DNA of 64,000 bases from Cryptomeria japonica (Eukaryota > Streptophyta > Pinopsida > Cupressales > Cupressaceae): assembly GCF_030272615.1 (NCBI RefSeq), contig NC_081413.1, forward strand, positions 716,367,867 to 716,431,866, in the 5' to 3' direction. Each line of letters starts with the position of its first letter. Position 1 is the stretch's first letter. This document shows, one piece after another, positions 11,474 through 21,817 of the stretch. The notes beneath the pieces were generated by a model. It did no database searches. It had not been told where the DNA came from and was given only the letters and a program-made list of their open reading frames with translations. The position numbers and the translations under genes were made by a program.

Positions 11474-13663
11474 GGTTCCTACAGTTTCAAACCAGCAAAA
11501 GGATTGTTACCATCTTGATATTCGAAGGTTGCTATCCAAGCATAGCAAGGTGTTTGGGAGTATCCCTCATGGAGTTCCACCTGAGAGAGGGATAGAGCAT
11601 ATTTGAGCTGAAGGAGGGAGCCAAGCCAATAATTACGGCGCCTTACCAACATCCTAAGAGGCATAAGGATGAAATAGAAAAAGCGATTAAGGAGATACTG
11701 GAGACGGGGCACATAGGACCCAAAAAGAGTCCACTCACATCAGCAATAGTTTTGATGAAGAAGAAAGATGGGACAATTTGGATGTGTATCGATTACAAGG
11801 CACTGAACAAAAAGACAATTAAGAACAGGTATCCTATTACAAGGATTGATGAATTGATTGATGGGTTGCATGGTACTCAATACTTTTCCAAGTTAGATTT
11901 GAGGTCGAGATACCATCAAATACAAATGAGAAAAGAAGATATAGAAAAGACTGCTTTCAGGTACCATTTCAACCATTTTAAGTTCTTGGTGATGCCCTTT
12001 GGACTACAAAATGCTCCAACCACTTTCCAAAGTTGCATGAATCAACTATTTAAGAAAAAGATGAGGAAATTTGTTTTGAGATTTTTTTATGACAACCTGA
12101 TTTTCAATCAGACCTAGGAGGAGCACATGCAACATCTTGAGGAGGTCTTGAGCATCTTGGAGAGTGAGTCTCTATATGCAGATGGAGTGAGAATTGACCC
12201 TGAGAAGATCAAGGCTATTGTTGAATGGCCTACTCCTATGAATCTCACTTAGCTTGAGGGATTCTTTGGTGATTGTGGATTCTACAAGAGATTTGTTAGG
12301 GGCTTTTCACAAATTGAAGCTCCACTTACAAATTTGACTAAGAAGAGAGCTTTTGAATAGTCTGATTCAGCAGAGAAGTGTTTTGAGCACTTCAAGCAGG
12401 TGATGTTCACATGCCCTATGTTAGCGATACTCAACTTCTCCAAACCTTTTGAGTTGGAGTGTGATGCTTCAAGAGAGGGGATAGAAGCAATTTTGATGCA
12501 AGAGAAGCACCCCCACCGTATTTGAGAGCAGGAAATTAAGAGTTATGGAAAGGAGCTACTCTGTTTATGATAGAGAGATGTTGGCCATTATGCATGCCCT
12601 TGCCAAATTCAAACCATACCTAGTTGGCGGTAAGTTCATCATCAAAACAGATCACACAGCATCAAGTACTTCATCAACCAAAAGGATCTCACCAATAGGC
12701 AGCAGAATCAGGTCAGTAGATTGTAGGCATATGATTTTGACATCATATATGTCAAGGGTAAGAAGAATGTAGTTGCTAATGCACTTTCCAGGAGGCCTCA
12801 CATATGTTCTCCTGTGGAGATTTCTGCTGACTAGAGGGAGTTAATTGCAACAAAGTATGCCAAATATTCATGGGCAACAAGAGTTATAGAGGGCACAATT
12901 CATGATGACAGGTACACAGGGACTAATGAGCTGATCATTTATAAGGATAGAATTTATTTGGTGCCATCTTCATAGCTTAAAGTGAATATATTGAAGACTT
13001 TTTATGATGCATCTATAATGGTCACCTGGATTTCTTCGGGACCTACAAGTAGATCTGAGAGAGGTTTACTTGGAAAGGACTAAAAAATGAAGTCCTTAAG
13101 TATGTTAAGGAGTGTCCTACTTTCCAGCAGAATAAGAATGAGCACACTTATCCAGTTGGTCTACTTCAGCCCTTGCCCATTCCTAATTAGAAATGAGAAT
13201 GTATCTCCATGGAATTCATCATAGGGCTACCTAAGGTACAAGGCAAAGATTGCATTTATGTGGTGGTTGATAGGTTGACCAAATTTGTACACTTCTTTGC
13301 TACTTCAGCAACATATACAACTGCACAGGTAGCTGATTTGGTTTATAGGGAGATCTTTAGATTGCATGGGATGCCCAAGAGTATTGTAAATGATAGGTAT
13401 GGCAAGTTCCTAAGTATCTTTTGTCAGGAGCTCTTCAAATTGAGTGGGACTGAGCTTGCTCCTAGTACGAGCTACCACCCACAAACAAATGGATAGATGA
13501 AAATTGTAAACAAATGGGTGGAAGAGTATCTCAAAAACTATGTTTCTAGAGAGCAGAGAGCAGAGAGCATGGATCAAATGGCTGCACCTAGGTGAGTATT
13601 GCTACAATACTACCTATCATATGTCCATCAGGACGCCATTCATGGCTTTGTAAGGATGCAAGG
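11474..13663 (+). pseudogene. gypsy-A pol: reverse transcriptase, RNase H, integrase
   Basis: The gypsy-A polyprotein resumes at the target duplication. It shows the linker before RT (KHSKVFG), then RT (KKDGTIWMCIDYKALNKKT, KLDLRSRYHQI, VMPFGLQNAPTTFQ) at about 11752-12117, RNase H (YSVYDREMLAIMHAL) at 12545-12830, and integrase (EFIIGLPK, VVVDRLTKFVHF, YHPQTNG) at about 13200-13560. It is inactive. The RT active site reads FYDN instead of xxDD. The first catalytic Asp of integrase is Glu, the third catalytic Glu position is Lys, and there are several stops and frame changes. The frame is cut again at 13663 by the copia element. Confidence 0.85.
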
Positions 13664-14072
13664 TGTTATTTTTACTGGTATGCTCTCCACGGGCAATAAC
13701 TCATATTGCCCTCCCAACCATATATGATATATTTGTCTCCCCGTTGATTTATATCGATCTGCATATTTTTTGTTATTCTATTAAATCCCTTGAATGAGAT
13801 CACACATCTCATTATGCATATATGAGAGGTGTCTTTACACCAAGGGTCACCACTCTTCCAAGTGGCACCAATTAATATATTATTAATATAATATAATATA
13901 ATAATTATTGTATTATCATATAATATAATAATTATACATTATAATTATAATATAATTATATTATCACGTAATAATATAATTATATTATCTCAAAATAAAT
14001 AAATATAATCACAACCTTTGTGACATCAATGTTGGCTTGTGGATTCCGACCACAGCTACAATAAAATCAACA
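13664..14072 (-). repeat. 3' LTR of the copia element (element orientation)
   Basis: On the plus strand it runs from TGTTATTTTTACTGG to AAAATCAACA, so on the minus strand it reads TGTTGATTTT...AATAACA. It contains a long run of TAATATAATATAATAATTAT. A purine tract (TAAGAGGGAG on the minus strand, 14073-14082) directly precedes it. Confidence 0.85.
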
Positions 14073-14082
14073 CTCCCTCTTA
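14073..14082 (-). other. Polypurine tract of the copia element
   Basis: Plus-strand CTCCCTCTTA gives TAAGAGGGAG on the minus strand, immediately upstream of the minus-strand LTR. This is the expected place for the plus-strand primer of reverse transcription. Confidence 0.65.
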
Positions 14083-14164
14083 GCTAGGGAGGAATCCTTC
14101 TTAACAAGTTAATAAGTTCATCACTTCTTGTGATAATTGTCCACAATGGCTACATCCATATGTG

Positions 14165-14480
14165 GAAAGGAAAGATATCACCTCACTATGATATCAAGCA
14201 TTAATATCACCTCACGTGATATCCACCATAGATATCTCCTCGTGTAATATCCACCATTATGGCTTATCCATAGATATCACCTCACATGATATCCACCATT
14301 ATGGCATATCCATAGATATCACCTCATGAGATATCAATCATTATGGCATATCCATAGATATCACTTCACGTGATATCCACCATAATGATATATACAACCA
14401 TTATTGTGAGATCGTCACCTTACAATAATGGTGAGATGTACAAGTGTTCATCATTGTGAGATTGTCACCTCACAATGATA
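14165..14480. repeat. Degenerate tandem repeat with ATATCACCTCA...TGATATCCACCA
   Basis: Five to seven imperfect units of about 45-60 bp contain GATATCACCTCACATGATAT and CATTATGGCATATCCATAG. Several units contain the near-palindrome ATATCAC...GTGATAT. They lie just inside the 3' end of the copia element. No coding potential is seen. Confidence 0.75.
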
Positions 14481-14739
14481 TTCACCATGGCTCATCTAGA
14501 GGGTAAACACACAAGTACACGAAAATCACCACAGACTCTCTCACATGGTGTTGTCATGGCATTACACACATGACATCCACCATGAACCATATCAGAGGGT
14601 GGAGATAAGGGCTTATACCTCAAGTCTCTCTCAAAGAGAAACACATTAACAAGAGTTTACAATTTAAACATCCTTCTCAAAGAGAAGAATGCATTACTAT
14701 AAAATATAAATATATATATCAATGATGCTAAGACTCAAT

Positions 14740-15340
14740 CTCAGCTAGGGCTTCATTCTCCACCACTCCAACCTTTGTCTCGAAAATGCACAAACTTCAC
14801 TTTGGCAAGAGGCTTGGTGAGAATATTAGCCATCTAATCATCAGAGCTAATGTACCTCAACTGAATAGCATCCCTTTGCACCATATCTCTAATATGGTGA
14901 TATATGATCTCCACATGCTTCGACCAGTCATGAAATACAAAGTTGGAGTCTTCATTACTCTTGTTGAATCCCAAGCTCTCCAAGTATCCATCTATCCAGG
15001 AATATCATGTCATAGATGTCAGCATAAAGGCCTTTTAGCCTACATGTATGGGACTCCATCCCATGAATCATAGTCCTCTAACTATTGATCATTAGAGAAA
15101 CCATCTTGACATGGTCCACTCCCTCTGAACCAATATGACCAAGATCCTTGGAAATCAAATAAACCAAATTCTTTGGCTGCTCCCTTTGAAACTCCAAGTA
15201 CTAACATCAACCTCATGTCCTTCTCGTCCAAGCTTGTCTCGGTTGGTTTGTCAAACTTCACATTCCACCACATTCTGCTCCAACACTCATTACCCATACT
15301 TATCTGAGGTTGTTGATGCTCCCCGTGGATGTTAATTGAT
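14740..15340 (-). pseudogene. Copia pol remnants (RT and RNase H ends)
   Basis: On the minus strand, DGYLESLGFNKSNEDSNF (about 14945-15000) matches the copia RT block that precedes the YVDD region. It runs straight into SKHVEIIYHHIRDMV, ANILTKPLAKVKF and HFRDK, the RNase H/C-terminal blocks. The catalytic YVDD segment and most of RNase H are missing between them, so an internal deletion has joined the two. Stops follow RYISSDD and after SGGE. Sequence from about 15060 to 15340 looks like further decayed pol, but I cannot assign it. Confidence 0.7.
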
Positions 15341-17000
15341 AGAAAGAACCATAATGCAAATCAGAGTTTCCTCATCATTGAATATCACCCTATGATCCGA
15401 GTCATTGTCAATTTTGTTGTACTTCTAGAAAGCAATTTGCTGCCTTAAGCAATATCGATTCTATGTTGATCAAATGCAATGATCATCACAAAATCATAGT
15501 TGCCAATCTGCTTGGTTGAAAGACCTCAAAGCTGGATGTGTGACATGGCGCACTGGTCACAGAGAATCTGGGGCCCTTTGACCAAACACACAGATTCAAC
15601 CACGGTCATAATGTCGTATCTTATTGGAAATAGAAATATCCTCCATCGATGATTAATTAATATCTCCTAGTATCGCACCTCTTATAACTTATTGTTATTC
15701 CATCCAAATCTCTATTACTTACTTCTTTGTGATAATCGCTGATTATCATTGGCAGTAATATGATTGTTTGGATTATGACCAACAGCACCATGAGACATTA
15801 CTTGTTGTATGAACAGATCGCTTTTAGTTGTAGATTGCATCTTTCCTTTGACACCATTACTTGCATGATTATATTTCCATCTCTGCTGAATGAATTTTTC
15901 ATTGTAACTATTGCGTATTATCTTTTGTGTAGCCGAAAATCTTGTAATTGGTTGTGATATTAATCACTTAAAATATTAAGACGCTACTTCTAAATGCTGT
16001 TTGCTATCTAACATAAACCCCAACGCTGCTGTGACCCAAGAAATACCACACTTCCTCTTTAGACACGAAGCATGATATTTCTAGAAAACTCCACGCATCT
16101 TTCTTTACGTATTCAATGCCATGAAATCATGCCAATATTTACAAATGCATTCCTTTGAGATTAATCGTTGTCTTCAAAATGATTATCTTCTAATGAAAAA
16201 TATCAACTCCTCTGTCATAGCCGCTCCTGACTTGGATGACCATACCGTCTTGGTTTCTCTCTGTATCTTCCTTCCAATTCATTTATCGCTGTCTTTATTG
16301 TATAATCATTGTGATTACTTATTAGCGCGTAATATAAATTAGATCGCTTACTAATCAGTTTTGTTAAAATTTGCTGTTCATACCACAATTTATTAGACTG
16401 ATATCATAAATGAATATTCAAATCGATTTTCTTTAATAACATTGTTTTCTTTATAAAAAAACTTAATCGCTGCACATCAAACATAATCTATAATTATTAA
16501 GTCATTGTGCAATGTTGTTTTCTTTATAAAAAAAACTTAATCGCTGCACATCAAACATAATCTATAATTATTAAGTCATTGTGCAATGTGCATTAAGTCG
16601 ATTATATGGATCGGCTGTCATCTTATCTTCAATACTCTTCATTCTCAAATTATTGTTTCTGAAATTTTAATCATTGTGTATTGCTATCAAACGAATCACT
16701 GTTCATAGTCTGAATTGCTATGATGTTAATCACTCAGAAAATAGAGTAGGTTATATTGATCATGAACAAACATAAGCGTAGTTCTTCTTAGTTAATACAA
16801 GCTATTATACTATCGTTGTTGTCTCTCAACAAGTCACTGATGTAATCGCTGTCTTTTGGAGAATACAAAAACCTTTGTAAGGTTTGAATCGCTGCATACA
16901 AATTCACTGTTGTGTTTATAATCATTGCTACATGAGATCCATAGTTTCGTAGGATATAATAGCTGCTGTCATAATGAAGTCGTTGACTTTAATATTGAGA
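15341..17000 (-). other. Unidentified interior of the copia element, rich in AATCGCTG/AATCATTG
   Basis: No retained reading frame was recognised. Short words such as AATCGCTG, AATCATTG and TCGTTGT recur many times between about 15730 and 16990. A 73-bp tandem duplication is included (16442-16514 and 16515-16588). This may be an old diverged repeat array or captured non-coding DNA. Confidence 0.4.
16442..16588. repeat. 73-bp direct tandem duplication
   Basis: Two nearly identical copies start at 16442 and 16515 with TTGTTTTCTTTATAAAAA and continue through AATCGCTGCACATCAAACA to GTCATTGTGCAATG. They differ by one A in the poly-A run, so the duplication looks recent. Confidence 0.9.
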
Positions 17001-17046
17001 TCTTCTTATATATTGTCTCCAACGTCTTCAAATAAATCAATGTTCA

Positions 17047-17358
17047 CCTCTTCAAACTTTGCTCTGCATAAAGCGCCCACGTGATGAGGGGAACTCCCAT
17101 TGCGGTGGATTCCAGAACCGCATTCCAATTGAAGTGAGAAATAAAGCCGCCGGTGGCAGGGTGTGCCAGAATACCCAACTGCAGAGCCCACCCGAGGACA
17201 AAGAACCCCTGATCGATGGCCACCATGTGACCGAGCAACCTCGCTGGGAGAAAGTCTAACGCAGAGGAAAATGAATTCTAAGCGGCGTCAGAGGGTGTGC
17301 GCAGCACCCACACGAACTTCACCCCGCTCGCCTCCAAGCCAAGCGCAAGCTCCTCCAC
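17047..17358 (-). pseudogene. Captured UDP-glycosyltransferase (UGT, family 1) fragment with PSPG box
   Basis: A minus-strand frame of 104 codons matches the C-terminal, sugar-donor-binding part of plant UGTs. It starts with VEELALGLEASG and FVWVLRTPSD, passes a TAG stop, and continues LDFLPARLLG and then the PSPG signature region: GWALQLGILAHPATGGF, SHFNWNAVLES, GVPLITWALYAEQ. UGTs use this box to bind UDP-sugars when glycosylating small molecules in the cytosol. Changes from the usual box include WAPQ to WALQ, HCGWNS to HFNWNA and WPLYAEQ to WALYAEQ. Together with the stop they make it a pseudogene. The piece is much more GC-rich than its surroundings. It begins about 45 bp from the element's PBS and inside its LTRs, so it was carried by the retroelement and is not a resident gene. 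Confidence 0.85.
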
Positions 17359-17403
17359 CTACGTCGTCAAGCCATTGCATACACGATCCACAGGAAACAA
17401 ACT

Positions 17404-17415
17404 GCTCTAATACCA
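17404..17415 (-). other. Primer-binding site of the copia element
   Basis: Plus-strand GCTCTAATACCA reads TGGTATTAGAGC on the minus strand. This is one base from TGGTATCAGAGC, the usual initiator-Met-tRNA primer site of plant copia elements. It touches the LTR end and fixes the element's orientation. Confidence 0.8.
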
Positions 17416-17821
17416 TGTTATTTTTACTGGTATGCTCTCCACGAGCAATAACTCATATTGCCCTCCCAACCATAGATGATATATTTGTCTCCCCGTTGAT
17501 TTATATTGTTCTACATATTTTTTGTTATTCTATTATATCCCCTGAATGAGATCACACATCTCATTATGTATATGTGAGAGGTGTCTTTACACCAAGGGTC
17601 ATCACTCTTCCAAGTGGCACCAATTAATATATAAATAATATAATATAATATAATAATTATTGTATTAGCATATAATATAATAATTATATATTATAATAAT
17701 AATATAATTATATTATCACATAATAATATAATTATATTCTCACAATAATAAATATAATCGCAAGCTTTGTGATATCAATGTCGGCTTGTGGATTCCGACC
17801 ACAGCTACAATAAAATCAACA
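17416..17821 (-). repeat. 5' LTR of the copia element (element orientation)
   Basis: Partner of the LTR at 13664-14072 with the same ends (plus strand TGTTATTTTTACTGG...AAAATCAACA). Differences are mostly single-base substitutions. It abuts the second CAAGG target duplication (17822-17826). Confidence 0.85.
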
Positions 17822-18046
17822 CAAGGCACCCAACTTTGTGGATTAACTTTCTAGGGATAGCAAAGGATAAGTAGCAGAAGTATGCTGATCAACATTGGGC
17901 AGAATACAATTTTGAGGTTGGGGACATGGTTTATCTGAGATTACAGCCATAGACAATCTACTCTCAAGAAGAGTGGAGCAAAAAAGTGTAAGCCCAAGTT
18001 CTATGGTCCACTCAAAGTTTCTCAATGGGTTGGAGAGGTTGCCTAT
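17822..18046 (+). pseudogene. gypsy-A integrase C-terminal part
   Basis: After the copia element, gypsy-A continues with FEVGDMVYLRL, STLKKSGAKK, KPKFYGPLKV and VGEVAY. These are the usual blocks downstream of the integrase core in plant gypsy elements. Two stops interrupt the start of the piece. The sequence ends at 18046, where unit G3 begins. The expected following 'HNVFHVS' block and the 3' LTR of gypsy-A were not found further right. Confidence 0.75.
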
Positions 18047-19149
18047 TGTTGTGACCTTTTCACACATTGCCCCATTGCAAATGGGGACCCCCCTACTTTT
18101 TAGGCCCTCCTAGTCGTTCGGTTTTGTTTTTTGGGGTCTTTTCGCAGCAGTCTCTTCAGTTTCTCTGCTTTGCAAGTGTTTGGGGGTCAATTTCTTTAAG
18201 TTTGCTTTTTGTTTGAGTGAATTTGGCGAAGTCTAGGGCATGTTTCGTCAATTTTAGGGATTTTGTCTTTAGTCCTAGATTTTAGGGGTTTTTGTTGGGG
18301 TTTTGGAAAAACTGAACATATAACTGGAATCAGGACCCTTCGAGGAACCTCCTAGTAAAATTTGAACGAAAACGGAGCTTCCCATTTTTTAGGGATTTTA
18401 CTGAGTCCCAGAATGTCTTCATTTTGCAAAAAATCATTTTTAGTAAGTGCTTTCCTGACCTACTTTGTCCAAACCCTAACATTTTGAAACACTTACTATT
18501 TGGGAAAATCTATTTTTGGCAAGTTCATCCCTGAAGACGCTGAAGACTGAATGTTCCTAAAGATCATTTCTAAATCCAGAAGACTCAGAAGGCAGGGAAG
18601 TTGGATCAAAAAAAAATGGTTAAGTATGGAACTCCTATTCCAGAAGTGGAAAGCATGCAAAATCATCTTAGTCCGGAAATTCACATCAATCCACAAATGC
18701 CATCTTGATCCGGAAATGGCTTGAAATTTGACTGTCTGAAAATTTAAAAGATCTTCTAAAAGCTAGAATTTGCATTATAATTCCTAGAGATCTTAAACCA
18801 CTCTCAAACATCCTACCAATATATATAAAATATAACTTTAAGTATAAGAACTTGTACTTAAATGTTATATTTCATATATATATTCTGATAAAGGAAGATT
18901 CCTCCATGGTCAAAATTCCTTCCTCCTAACAAAAATCCGCCCAAGACATTTGCATGGCACCAAAGTAAGGTCAACGTGGAAAATGGAAAATATTGTGAAT
19001 TCCATGACAAGGTCAAAAATCCGCCCAAGAAGGTCATAGGGCGCCAGAATGAGGTGACCTTGGAATTCATTGAAATGCATTGAATCCTTGGCAAGCACAA
19101 AATTCCACCCTACTCCTCTGGAGGGCACAAAATAGAGGGAGTCGGGGAA

Positions 19150-19714
19150 GGTGAAGAAATTTGATGAATTCCTCCTCTGAGTCAAAATTCCATCCATGCT
19201 AGAAGCAGGATTCCAAGAATCAAATGGCCAAGGATGAAATGATGAATTCCTTCACAAAGTGAATACCACGCCTAAGTTGGAAAATTAAAAAATTTGTCTA
19301 AGGCATGAAAATCCAAGGGTCAAGGAGGAATGAAAAGAAGAAATCCCCTCGGGAAAAAGTTCTCATCAGAATCTGTAAATTTTTACAGATTTGGACTCGT
19401 GAGAGAATTCTCTCTCTCCTGGACCCGGGTCCTAAATTTTAGGGCAATACCTAAAAAATAGGAGGTGTGAAAAAATTGATGGAAAAGCTCCCTGCAAACG
19501 TGATGAATTCAAAGAGCACAAAAAATTCCTTCCTCAAAGAGCAAATTTATAGAATTTCTTCTCCTGTTCCAAAATGTGCCCAAGGTTGGAAGCAAGATGT
19601 AAAAATCAAGGTTCAGGAAGAAAGGTTCAAAATTCAAAAAAAATCCTTCCTCAAGAAAGAATTGCGCCTAAGAAGAAGAAATTCCAGGAAAGTGGAAAAA
19701 TTGACAAAGTGATG
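19150..19714 (+). repeat. G3 repeat array, left part
   Basis: Diverged units contain AATTCCTTCCTC, ATTCCAGGAAAGTGG and AAAATTGACAAAG. The array continues at 26516-26940, on the other side of G4, where the units are clearer. The last five bases, TGATG (19710-19714), are the target duplication of G4. Confidence 0.7.
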
Positions 19715-19851
19715 TGTTGTGCCTTGCACACGCTCCCTGTCGCCGACAGGGTCCCCTTCTTCTTTTTGGTTTTTTTGCCTTCGCCCGATTGAATTCTACG
19801 CAGGGTGTCTCGCGTCCTTTTGAGCGTGCCCGAAGCCTGTGAATTGGCAAG

Positions 19852-21252
19852 GTGAGTTGAACCTTAGGGCATTAAAAGTCCAAGAGATAGTTTAAACTTG
19901 TAAAATCGCCTAAGATAGGCGAGGAATGGTAGGAGCTCGCAAAATTCCCCAAGTAAAAGATAAAGCATCTCAAGGTCGCATAAGGACCCAAAGTGTTGAT
20001 TTTCGCCAAAGGATATAGAGGAGATAAAAAAGTGCAAAGTGTCAAAAGTTGACAAAACCTCTTAAAATCCCAAAATTCGCACTAAGGTGGGGAAATTACG
20101 TGAGTTTCTAAGAGTTTGCGAAATGGGTGAAAATCTCGAAATTCGCCAGTATTGGATAAAATGCAAAGAGTTTGAAGTTTTCAAACCACCCCAAAGTGCC
20201 GAAGTTCGCATTATGGAGGAAAAGTGCGAAAAGTTAAAAGCTTGCAAAAGGCCTCCAAACGCCGAACTTTGCAAACACTCTTAAAACGCCGAACTTTTCA
20301 AACCTTCCCAAAATGCCAAAGTTTTAATTCTACGGGAAAGTGCGAAAAGTTTAAAGTTTGCAAAAGGTGTCGAATCGCCGAAGTTGGAAGGGCAACCCAA
20401 AATCGCCAAAGTTTGCAAAAGCAACCAAAAACCCGAAATTCGCATTATAATAAGTGCGAAAAGTTAAAGTTTTCAAAAGCAATCAAATCACCGAAAATCG
20501 CACACTGAGGGAAAAGTGAAAGAAGTAAAAAGTTTGAAAAGTAATTCAAAACCCTGAAATTTTCAAAAATCGCGATTTTTTTTTAAAAAGTTTGTAAAGT
20601 GCCTGAAAATGCCAAAAATCGCATTCCAAAGGATAAGTGAAATAAAGTTGAAAGTTTTCAAAGGCACATAAAATGCCGAAGTTCGCATCATAAAGCAAAA
20701 ATCACGTTTTTTTTAGAAAGTGAATACTTGCAAAAACATTCTATAAACCCGAAGTTCGCTATGAGGTAGATCGCGATTTTTGAAAAGTTTGAAAAAATCC
20801 ACAAAGTGCTGAAAATCGCATCATAGGGTAAAATTGCAGTTTTTAACAATGTTCACAAATGGCATTCACAACGCCAAAGTTTGAAAAGGCTTTCCAAACT
20901 CCAAAATTTACATCTGAAAGTGGCGCAGTGAATGGTTTTCAAACCCTCTCCATTGCTGAAGTTCGCCATAGGGTAAATCCCCGTGAAGAGAAAACGCCGC
21001 AAAACCCATTTGAAACGCTCAAGGAAAATCGCAAAATTCATAGTTTGCAGAAAACACCCAAGGTAAAATCACGCAGAAGTCAAGATCGCCAAATCACCAA
21101 GGTAAATCGCTAAGTCTAAGTTTCTAAACTGCATTTTTCTCTCCAAACTTAGGCGCGAAATTTGGAATAGGGAGTTAACCGTTAAAATTTGAAATCACAT
21201 TACTCTCCCATTCCAAATTTGCTAGTTGTGAATTTATCTTTTCAATGCGCAG
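19852..21252 (+). other. Possible intron in the G4 leader (speculative)
   Basis: GGCAAG|GTGAGT at 19852 is a good 5' splice site, and CAATGCGCAG at 21243-21252 is a good 3' splice site. If used, splicing would remove the whole GCGAA array from the transcript of the G4 ORF. This is based only on splice-site appearance. Confidence 0.25.
20040..21110. repeat. G4 array of GCCGAAGTTCGCA / GTGCGAAAAG units
   Basis: More than fifteen diverged units of about 50-70 bp recur. They contain CCGAAGTTCGCAT (or CGAAATTCGC, CGAACTTTGC) alternating with GTGCGAAAAGTT. GAAGTTCGC-type words are partly self-complementary. The core GCGAA/TTCGC is the same as in the otherwise unrelated arrays of G1 and G2. Short open frames here are repeat artefacts. 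Confidence 0.8.
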
Positions 21253-21339
21253 GGCATAAGACAGGCATTTTTTTCAAAATCTAAAGGAAATCATTCTTGC
21301 AAGCCAGGTTTGGCAGATTCACGCCATTCATTTCGCCAG

Positions 21340-21812
21340 GTAAGTTTTCTTTGTCTCACTTAAAATCATTTAAAATATATGCAAAATTGGATAGATGTGT
21401 TTGTAAAATTGATCAAATGATTAAATCTTTAAACCGCATCTTTTCCTGTTTATAAGGCGTCAGACAAAGCAATTGAAATCAAAGTCTGTTCCCAGGAGTT
21501 AACCAGAAAATGCATTTTTTAGACTTCGGGAATATTTAAACCTCGTCCATTTTGAAAATTGGTCCAAAAATGTCTAAGTGTAAATCTAGCAGTCGAAATC
21601 GCCCGAGTCCTTGAACCGCAGCCGAATTAGTAAATTTGTAATCGAAGAGCTTAGTAATGTTCATGTCTAAATCAATCAGGCTCTTTAGCTGAAATATCGT
21701 GCTTTCTTCAAAATTCGTTTTTCAAATTAATCCTTGTGTGCTAACATATCCCTTTTATCTAACCCACTTTGTTTCCTTCATATCGTCTCGTAATCCGCAT
21801 TCGGTTGTGCAG
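21340..21812 (+). other. Candidate 5'-UTR intron directly before the G4 ORF
   Basis: CGCCAG|GTAAGT at 21340 is a near-consensus donor. TCGGTTGTGCAG ending at 21812 is a good acceptor, and the ATG of the long frame follows five bases later (21818). No coding potential is visible between them. Confidence 0.4.
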
Positions 21813-21817
21813 GATAG

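Larger units (their letters stand above)
13664..17821 (-). mobile_element. Copia-type element with both LTRs, inserted in gypsy-A, carrying a host gene fragment
   Basis: Two LTRs of about 409 and 406 bp (13664-14072 and 17416-17821) bound a 4,158-bp element. A perfect 5-bp target duplication, CAAGG, lies at 13659-13663 and 17822-17826. Orientation is minus: next to the right LTR is a primer-binding site that reads TGGTATTAGAGC on the minus strand, and next to the left LTR is a purine tract. The interior is too short and broken for a full pol. In element order it holds a UGT gene fragment, an unidentified 1.6-kb stretch, copia RT/RNase H remnants and tandem repeats. It is therefore non-autonomous. 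By eye the LTRs look roughly 95% identical. Confidence 0.88.
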
